Position numbers and translations under genes: made by a program. The notes beneath the pieces were generated by a model. That model saw nothing but the letters and a program-made list of their open reading frames with translations. It did not search any database and was not told the origin of the DNA. This document shows positions 5,799-10,308 of a stretch of 10,308 bases of DNA, piece by piece. The stretch spans positions 1-10,308 of the forward strand of contig JAJYHP010000101.1 in assembly GCA_021784715.1 (NCBI GenBank), given 5' to 3'. This DNA comes from a bacterium (GTDB taxonomy: Bacteria > Eremiobacterota > Eremiobacteria > Baltobacterales > Baltobacteraceae). Position 1 is the first letter of the stretch, and the number at the start of each line of letters is the position of its first letter.

Positions 5799-7856
5799 TT
5801 ACGAAGAAAGTTGCAGATCTCGGAGATTTGGCTCGGCGAGCAGCGCGGCGAGAAGCCCGGCATTCTCGGGATCGCGTAATTCTGGGTCCCGTTCGAAGAT
5901 CTCCCGGGCGGCCCCGGCCGCCGCCATAAAGAGCGCCCGATCCGCGATGGGATCGCCGAAACGCATCCCGCTATGCCCCGATTGCAGGATGCCGCCGAGT
6001 TGGCCGCCGCCGCGCAGTTCGAGGTCGCGTTCGGCGATCGCGAAGCCGTCGGTACTCTCGAGTAAGAATTCGAGCCGCGCGCTCTGCGGCGTCTCGTCGG
6101 GATGTACCAGCAAACAGTAGGAGGATGCGGCTCCGCGCCCGACGCGCCCTCGTAGTTGGTGGAGCTGCGCGAGCCCGTAGCGATGCGCGTCGAGCACGAG
6201 CATGACCACCGCGTTGGGAACGTCGACGCCGACCTCCACCACCGTCGTCGCGACCAACACGTCGATCTCCCCTGCGGCGAACTGCCGCATCGTCCGATCC
6301 TTTGCATCGCCCTGCATGCGCCCGTGGAGCAATCCCACCTTCAACCCTGCGAACGGCCCGGCGGCGACGCGCTCCGCTTCTTCCACCGCGCCGATCAGTC
6401 CGGTCCCTTCATCGTCGTCGCTCTCGATCGCGGCGCAGACGATGTAGGCCTGCTGGCGATCTTTCTCGACGCGGTCGCGAATGAAGCGATAGGCGCGCTC
6501 GAGCCGACTCATCCGCAGCACGTAGGTTTCGATCGGCGTGCGTCCGGGAGGCAACTCGTCGATCGACGAGATGTCGAGCCCGGCGAGCAACGTCTGCGAG
6601 AGCGTCCGCGGAATCGGCGTCGCCGTTAAATGGAGCGTGTGCGGCGTGCCCCCCTTCGCGCGCAAACGCGCGCGTTGCTCGACGCCGAAACGGTGCTGTT
6701 CGTCGATCGCGACGAGACCGAGGCGAAAAAATTCGGTGCTCTCCGTCAACAGCGCGTGGGTTCCAACCGCAACGGCGGCTTCGCCGCTTCCGAGTCGCCG
6801 CAAGGCCTCTCGGCGCTCGGAGGCGCGTTGACTGCCGAGAACGGGCTGGACGGCGATGCCGAACGGCACGAGCAGCGGCCCCAATTTCTGCGCGTGTTGG
6901 AGGGCGAGCAGTTCGGTCGGAGCCATCAACGCCGATTGCACGTTGTTCCGCGCCGCGATCAACATCGCGGCCGCGGCGACGAGCGTCTTGCCGCTCCCGA
7001 CGTCGCCTTGCACCAATCGATTCATCGGCACCTCGCCGGCAAGGTCGCGCGCGATCTCGTCGATGACGCGCCGTTGCGCGCCGGTGAGCGGGAAGGGCAG
7101 GTCGCGTTCGAGTTCTTCGATGCACCGTCGCGCGTCGGACATCGCCTCGGCGCCGCGTTCGAACGATCGCACCGCTCGCCGTCGGAGCGAGGCGAACGCG
7201 TGAACTAAGAATTCGCCGTAGGCGAATCGTTCGCGCGCGCGCCGCGCATCCTCGGGGCTCTCGGGTCCGTGCAGCATCCGATACGCGCGCTCGATCGGTT
7301 CGTAGCCGATGCGTGCGAGGATAGCGGGCGGAATCGGATCGGGGGGCGATTCTTCGAGCAGCTGCGGAAAGTTGCGCGCGATCGCCGCGGCGATCGTCTT
7401 ACTGGAGAGATCGCGCGTCGCGTGGTAGATCGGGACGAGCGCGCCGCGGTACCGTTCGTCGGGCTCGAGAATGCGATAGGTGCTCACGCTCACCACCGGG
7501 CCCGCGAGCGAACGCTCGACGCGACCGCGCACGAAGAGTCGCATTCCGACTTTAAAGCGACCGATCGCGTAGCGATTGCGCCCGATCCATTTCGCGCGAA
7601 AGACGCCGCTCTCGTCGCGAAGGTCGACTTCAACGATCTCGATCGCGCGCGCGCGCCGCTCGCGAACGGCGAGCACGGTACCGACGGCATTCTCCTCGCC
7701 GCCTCGCGCGCCTAATGCCGTAGCGGGCGTCGCTTCACGAAGATCGTCGTAGCGAAACGGGAAGTGTTCCAGAAGGTCGCGCGGCGTTTCGATCTCGAGG
7801 GCGGCGAATGCGAGCGCCCGCTTCGGCCCGATGCCAGCGAGTTCGCGAAGCGTCAC
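5799..7856 (-). CDS. recG: ATP-dependent DNA helicase RecG
   Basis: RecG remodels stalled replication forks and branch-migrates Holliday junctions in the cytosol. The 685-aa product has the expected order: a short N-terminal helix-hairpin-helix-like segment (GIGPKRA, 8-14), the OB-fold wedge domain (about 53-130) that splits branched DNA, and two RecA-like helicase lobes. Helicase motifs are Walker A GDVGSGKT (284-291), the Walker B box in its RecG form DEQHRFG (385-391), TATPIPRTL (411-419), LHGRM (510-514), and motif VI QLRGRVGRG (567-575). The C-terminal TRG-like region reads DLELRGGGQLGGILQSG where most RecGs have LRGPGE(F)(L)GT.QSG, a mild deviation. The start is GTG at 7856, whose GTGA overlaps the hisIE stop by four bases; no Shine-Dalgarno site precedes it, suggesting translational coupling. 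Its N-terminus is shorter than in RecGs with an added helical domain, but the helicase looks complete. Confidence 0.97.
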   Translation of the reverse strand: MTLRELAGIGPKRALAFAALEIETPRDLLEHFPFRYDDLREATPATALGARGGEENAVGTVLAVRERRARAIEIVEVDLRDESGVFRAKWIGRNRYAIGRFKVGMRLFVRGRVERSLAGPVVSVSTYRILEPDERYRGALVPIYHATRDLSSKTIAAAIARNFPQLLEESPPDPIPPAILARIGYEPIERAYRMLHGPESPEDARRARERFAYGEFLVHAFASLRRRAVRSFERGAEAMSDARRCIEELERDLPFPLTGAQRRVIDEIARDLAGEVPMNRLVQGDVGSGKTLVAAAAMLIAARNNVQSALMAPTELLALQHAQKLGPLLVPFGIAVQPVLGSQRASERREALRRLGSGEAAVAVGTHALLTESTEFFRLGLVAIDEQHRFGVEQRARLRAKGGTPHTLHLTATPIPRTLSQTLLAGLDISSIDELPPGRTPIETYVLRMSRLERAYRFIRDRVEKDRQQAYIVCAAIESDDDEGTGLIGAVEEAERVAAGPFAGLKVGLLHGRMQGDAKDRTMRQFAAGEIDVLVATTVVEVGVDVPNAVVMLVLDAHRYGLAQLHQLRGRVGRGAASSYCLLVHPDETPQSARLEFLLESTDGFAIAERDLELRGGGQLGGILQSGHSGMRFGDPIADRALFMAAAGAAREIFERDPELRDPENAGLLAALLAEPNLRDLQLSS

Positions 7857-8476
7857 GTTTTCGCGCGTTGCAACAAGTGCGAACCGACGGCATCGGGATC
7901 GATGCCGCGCGCTTCGAGCAGCACCAACAGGTGGAAGAGGAGATCGGCCGACTCCCAGATCAGTTCTTCGTCATCGGGGTTCTTTGCGGCGATGACGACC
8001 TCGGTCGCCTCTTCGCCGATCTTCTTCCCGATACGATCGATCCCGTCGCGTAAGAGCCGAGCGACGTAGGAGCGTTCGGGGTCGCTCGCGCGTCGGGCGG
8101 CAATCGTCGAACGCAGGTGCTCGATCGCTCGGCGAAGATCGCCGGCGGGAGCGTCGGGATCGAGAAGCCGATCGTGAAAGCAACTCGCGGCGCCGGTATG
8201 GCATGCCGGCCCGCGCGGAAGGACGTAATAGCAGAGCGCGTCGCGATCGCAATCGGTGCTGACGGCGACGACGTGTTGTTCGTTCCCCGAGCTCTCGCCT
8301 TTGCGCCAGAGAGTCGCGCGCGAACGGCTGTAGAGCACCGTGCGCCGCGTCTCCAACGTCTCGTCGAGCGCGGCGCGATTCGCCCACGCCAGCGTCAGGA
8401 GTTCGCCGCTCCGTGCGTCGCAGATCGCGACGGGCATCAGCCCGCGTTCGTCCCAGTGTAAGGTCTCGGTTGCCAC
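7853..8476 (-). CDS. hisIE: Bifunctional phosphoribosyl-AMP cyclohydrolase / phosphoribosyl-ATP pyrophosphatase
   Basis: A 207-aa fusion catalysing steps 2 and 3 of histidine synthesis. HisE hydrolyses phosphoribosyl-ATP to phosphoribosyl-AMP, and HisI opens the adenine ring. The HisI part (1 to about 110) has LWRKGESSGN, the metal-binding DCDRDA (DCD at 75-77), and the zinc cysteines in CHTGAASCF (92-100). The HisE part (about 115-207) has RIGKKIGEEATEVVIAAK (GEEATE at 154-159) and ESADLLFHLLVLL (from 175), the acidic Mg-binding helices of the all-alpha NTP pyrophosphohydrolase fold. The frame is open to 8764, but residues before the GTG at 8476 are Arg-rich antisense-like sequence inside hisF. 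GTG 8476 gives VATETLHWDERGLMPVAI, matching the family's N-terminus; starting at the next ATG (8440) would cut the first strand. With this start it overlaps hisF by 40 bases, and its stop overlaps the recG start. Confidence 0.94.
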   Translation of the reverse strand: MATETLHWDERGLMPVAICDARSGELLTLAWANRAALDETLETRRTVLYSRSRATLWRKGESSGNEQHVVAVSTDCDRDALCYYVLPRGPACHTGAASCFHDRLLDPDAPAGDLRRAIEHLRSTIAARRASDPERSYVARLLRDGIDRIGKKIGEEATEVVIAAKNPDDEELIWESADLLFHLLVLLEARGIDPDAVGSHLLQRAKT

Positions 8477-9234
8477 GGTCGCACCATTATGCCTCGCTCG
8501 CGCAGTTCTTCCTTGAGCCGTGGAATCGCGATGCTGCCGTCGTGGAAGACCGAAGCTCCCAGCGCCGCATCGGCGGCACCGGCGGCGAAGAGCGCGGCGA
8601 AATCCTCGACGCTCCCGGCACCCCCCGAGGCGATGACGGGGATATCGACCGCCGCGCGGATCGCGGCGGTCAGCTCGATATCGAAGCCTTCGCGCGTGCC
8701 GTCGCGGTCCATACTCGTGACGAGTAGCTCGCCGGCGCCGCGCCGCTGCGCCTCGCAAGCCCACTCGAGCGCACCGCGCTCGCTACGCGTCCGCCCGCCG
8801 TCGAGATAGACGTCGAACGCCCCGGAGGCGCTGCGACGGACGTCGATCGCCACCACGAGCGATTGGCTCCCGAAGGTTCCCGATATCGCGTCGATCAGCG
8901 CCGGCGAGCGCACCGCGGCGGAGTTGAGCGAGACCTTATCGCAGCCGGCGCGCAGGAAAGCGCGCACCGTTTCGAGGCTCTCGATGCCGCCGCCGACGGC
9001 GAACGGAATGCTCAACTCGGCGCCGATTCGCGCGAGCATCTCGAGCGATGCAGTTCGTCCCTCGACCGTCGCGGCGATATCGAGAAAGACGAGTTCGTCG
9101 GCACCTTCGCGTTCGTAACGACGCGCGAGTTCGAGCGGATCCCCCGCATCGCGAAGCCCTTCGAAGTGCACGCCTTTCACCACGCGCCCGGCGCGAATAT
9201 CGAGGCAGGGAACGATCCGCGGCAGCACGCTCAC
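8437..9234 (-). CDS. hisF: Imidazole glycerol phosphate synthase, cyclase subunit HisF
   Basis: HisF joins ammonia, supplied by the glutaminase HisH, to PRFAR and cleaves it to imidazole-glycerol phosphate and AICAR, linking histidine and purine synthesis. The 265-aa TIM barrel has both catalytic aspartates: D12 in PCLDI and D131 in VVAIDVRR. Phosphate-binding loops are seen as FAVGGGI (78-84), and SGGAGS (203-208). TSMDRDGT (173-180) is also typical. The C-terminus runs about 15 residues past the usual end (after ELRERGI), which produces the overlap with hisIE. The start is GTG at 9234; GTGA overlaps the panE stop by four bases and no good Shine-Dalgarno site is present, so coupling to panE is likely. 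No hisH, hisA or other his gene lies in the window, so the glutaminase partner must be encoded elsewhere. Confidence 0.97.
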   Translation of the reverse strand: MSVLPRIVPCLDIRAGRVVKGVHFEGLRDAGDPLELARRYEREGADELVFLDIAATVEGRTASLEMLARIGAELSIPFAVGGGIESLETVRAFLRAGCDKVSLNSAAVRSPALIDAISGTFGSQSLVVAIDVRRSASGAFDVYLDGGRTRSERGALEWACEAQRRGAGELLVTSMDRDGTREGFDIELTAAIRAAVDIPVIASGGAGSVEDFAALFAAGAADAALGASVFHDGSIAIPRLKEELRERGIMVRPWQPRPYTGTNAG

Positions 9235-10187
9235 CGCGTAAAACCGCTCTGGAGCCCGCGCAGCAAATGCAGCATCGTACCGACGGTCGGCGTCGGCACC
9301 GAGACGCGCTCTCCCAACTCGACGGTCGCACCGAGGATCGGATCGATCTCCATCGTGCGCTCGGCGAGAACGTCCTGAAGCATCGAGGTTCGCACGTCGT
9401 TCAAGCGCGCGGCGTACCGCATCCGTCGCTCGATATCGATCTCACCGACGACGCCGAGGGCGCGACCGACGGCGAGGGTCTCCCCGATCAACCGAGCCAC
9501 GAGCTCGCGCGTCTCGGCGAACGCGAGCATCGGCGCGATCGAGAGGCGCGTCAACGCACTCACCGCATTGAGCCCGACGTTATTCGCCAACTTCGCCCAG
9601 AGAACGGCGCGCAGGTCGGCGCTCCGCTCCGGGGCCAGACCCGCGCCGTGCATCGCGGCGATCAATCGATCGCAGAGGGCCTCGGCGCTCCCGCCGTCGG
9701 CGATCGGCGCGAGGACGTAGCGCGTGCCGCCGCTCTGCACGATGCTGCCGGGCGCCTCGATGTGCCCCGACACGTGAACGACGCCGCCGATGGTTCGGCG
9801 GTCGTCGAAGAGCGCGCCGAGGAGGCCGCCCGAATCGACGCTCTCGAGCGGCGGCCGCCGCGAGAACCAGAACGGGACGCCGTTGTGCAGCGTGACGACG
9901 CACGCTCCTCGAAGCGAGAGGCGTTCCAACGCGTCGTGGAGCGAGGGAAGCTGGTGGGCCTTCACGCAGAGCAACGCAACGTCGAACGCGTCGAGTTCGT
10001 CGAGGCTCGACACGACGTGCAACGGCACCGTGTAGGTGCCGAGGTCGCCGCGGACGCGAAGACCGGAGCGAGCGATTGCGGCGGCGTGAGCGCCGCGCGC
10101 CACCACCGCGACCTCGGCGCCGCTGCGCGCGAGCGCGGAGGCGATGAAGCCGCCGATGCCGCCGGCCCCGATGACGACTACACGCAT
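9231..10187 (-). CDS. panE: 2-dehydropantoate 2-reductase (ketopantoate reductase)
   Basis: PanE reduces ketopantoate to pantoate with NADPH, a step towards pantothenate and CoA. The 318-aa protein begins with a Rossmann dinucleotide motif, VIGAGGIGG (5-13), followed by VVARG (28-32), where the Arg can contact the NADP phosphate. The NG pair in TLHNGV (N102) matches the conserved substrate-site Asn. The C-terminal helical domain has the catalytic Lys in WAKLANNVGLNAVSALT (K199, with N203) and the substrate-binding Glu in SMLQDVLAERTMEIDPILG (E280). All expected residues are present. Some panE homologues act on other 2-oxo acids, so the exact substrate is inferred. The start is ATG at 10187, only 13 bases after the CCA end of tRNA-Cys and with no Shine-Dalgarno site. 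The stop overlaps hisF. CoaD, further down the same strand, acts later in the CoA route. Confidence 0.93.
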   Translation of the reverse strand: MRVVVIGAGGIGGFIASALARSGAEVAVVARGAHAAAIARSGLRVRGDLGTYTVPLHVVSSLDELDAFDVALLCVKAHQLPSLHDALERLSLRGACVVTLHNGVPFWFSRRPPLESVDSGGLLGALFDDRRTIGGVVHVSGHIEAPGSIVQSGGTRYVLAPIADGGSAEALCDRLIAAMHGAGLAPERSADLRAVLWAKLANNVGLNAVSALTRLSIAPMLAFAETRELVARLIGETLAVGRALGVVGEIDIERRMRYAARLNDVRTSMLQDVLAERTMEIDPILGATVELGERVSVPTPTVGTMLHLLRGLQSGFTR

Positions 10188-10200
10188 CGAGGGAGCGAGC

Positions 10201-10275
10201 TGGAGGCGACGGGCAGATTCGAACTGCCGAATGGGGCTTTTGCAGAGCCCTGCCTTACCACTTGGCTACGTCGCC
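10201..10275 (-). tRNA. tRNA-Cys (GCA), CCA encoded
   Basis: The minus strand folds as a complete tRNA. The acceptor stem is GGCGACG with CGTCGCC, the D arm is GCC AAGTGGTAA GGC, and the anticodon stem GGGCT/AGCCC has loop CTGCAAA, giving anticodon GCA. The T arm is GGCAG TTCGAAT CTGCC. The discriminator base is U73, which is an identity element for cysteinyl-tRNA synthetase, and CCA is encoded in the DNA (10201-10203). It lies 4 bases after the end of tRNA-Gly and 13 bases before panE, with no terminator in between. Confidence 0.97.
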
Positions 10276-10279
10276 GGAC

Positions 10280-10308
10280 TGGAGCGGGTAGTGGGAATCG
10301 AACCCACG
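10280..10308 (-). tRNA. tRNA-Gly, 3' part only (5' part outside window)
   Basis: Only the T arm (GTGGG TTCGATT CCCAC), the 3' acceptor strand TACCCGC, discriminator U and encoded CCA are present. A 3' strand ending ACCCGC pairs with a 5' GCGGGU, and together with U73 this is typical of bacterial tRNA-Gly. The anticodon is outside the window, so the isoacceptor is unknown and the identity is inferred. Confidence 0.8.

Noticed and set aside
3666..5879. A 737-codon open frame on the plus strand opposite the M16 gene
   Set aside because: Its product is Arg-, Asp- and Glu-rich low-quality sequence with no motif, and it mirrors the codon bias of the intact M16 gene on the other strand. Long antisense frames are expected in GC-rich genes.
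8477..8764. An N-terminal extension of HisIE to 303 residues
   Set aside because: The extra 96 residues are Arg-rich out-of-frame translation of hisF and do not resemble the HisI family.
10188..10200. A possible tRNA terminator or attachment site next to tRNA-Cys
   Set aside because: The 13 bases hold no hairpin, no T run and no repeat of the tRNA 3' end, and no integrase gene is nearby.

Overview
The window is compact, GC-rich bacterial chromosome that looks like housekeeping sequence rather than an accessory island. Nine of the ten protein genes and both tRNA genes lie on the minus strand; only a truncated Crp/Fnr-type regulator at the left edge is on the plus strand. Coding density is very high. 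No stretch over 300 bases lacks a gene, and I found no IS element, CRISPR array, prophage gene or toxin-antitoxin pair.

The organism cannot be fixed from one window. The chain recG ... rsmD, coaD, coiled-coil protein resembles an arrangement I know from Firmicutes and related Terrabacteria. A secreted M16 peptidase with a Sec signal peptide would suit a cell with a periplasm. High GC, many GTG starts and weak Shine-Dalgarno use would fit a poorly cultured phylum such as Candidatus Eremiobacterota (WPS-2), but that is a guess.

Layout, reading the minus strand from right to left: the 3' part of a tRNA-Gly; tRNA-Cys(GCA); panE (pantothenate synthesis); hisF and a fused hisIE (histidine synthesis); recG (recombination and fork rescue); a signal-peptide-bearing M16 zinc peptidase; a strong hairpin terminator (3035-3065); an HAD-family hydrolase; rsmD (16S rRNA methylation); coaD (CoA synthesis); and a conserved coiled-coil protein. 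The last gene converges on the plus-strand Crp/Fnr-like gene, with a small hairpin at the junction.

The run from tRNA-Cys to the M16 gene has gaps of 13 and 51 bases and overlaps of 4, 40 and 4 bases, so it probably forms one transcript ending at 3035-3065. HAD, rsmD, coaD and the coiled-coil gene form a second unit. PanE and CoaD act at two points of the pantothenate-to-CoA route, and HisF and HisIE catalyse linked steps of histidine synthesis. The other genes share location rather than an obvious pathway.

I did not find a convincing undescribed system. The points most worth a second look are panE starting 13 bases after a tRNA CCA end without a Shine-Dalgarno sequence, the uncharacterised coiled-coil protein coupled to coaD, the M16 peptidase and HAD genes inside the recG-rsmD neighbourhood, and an apparent excess of GATC sites.
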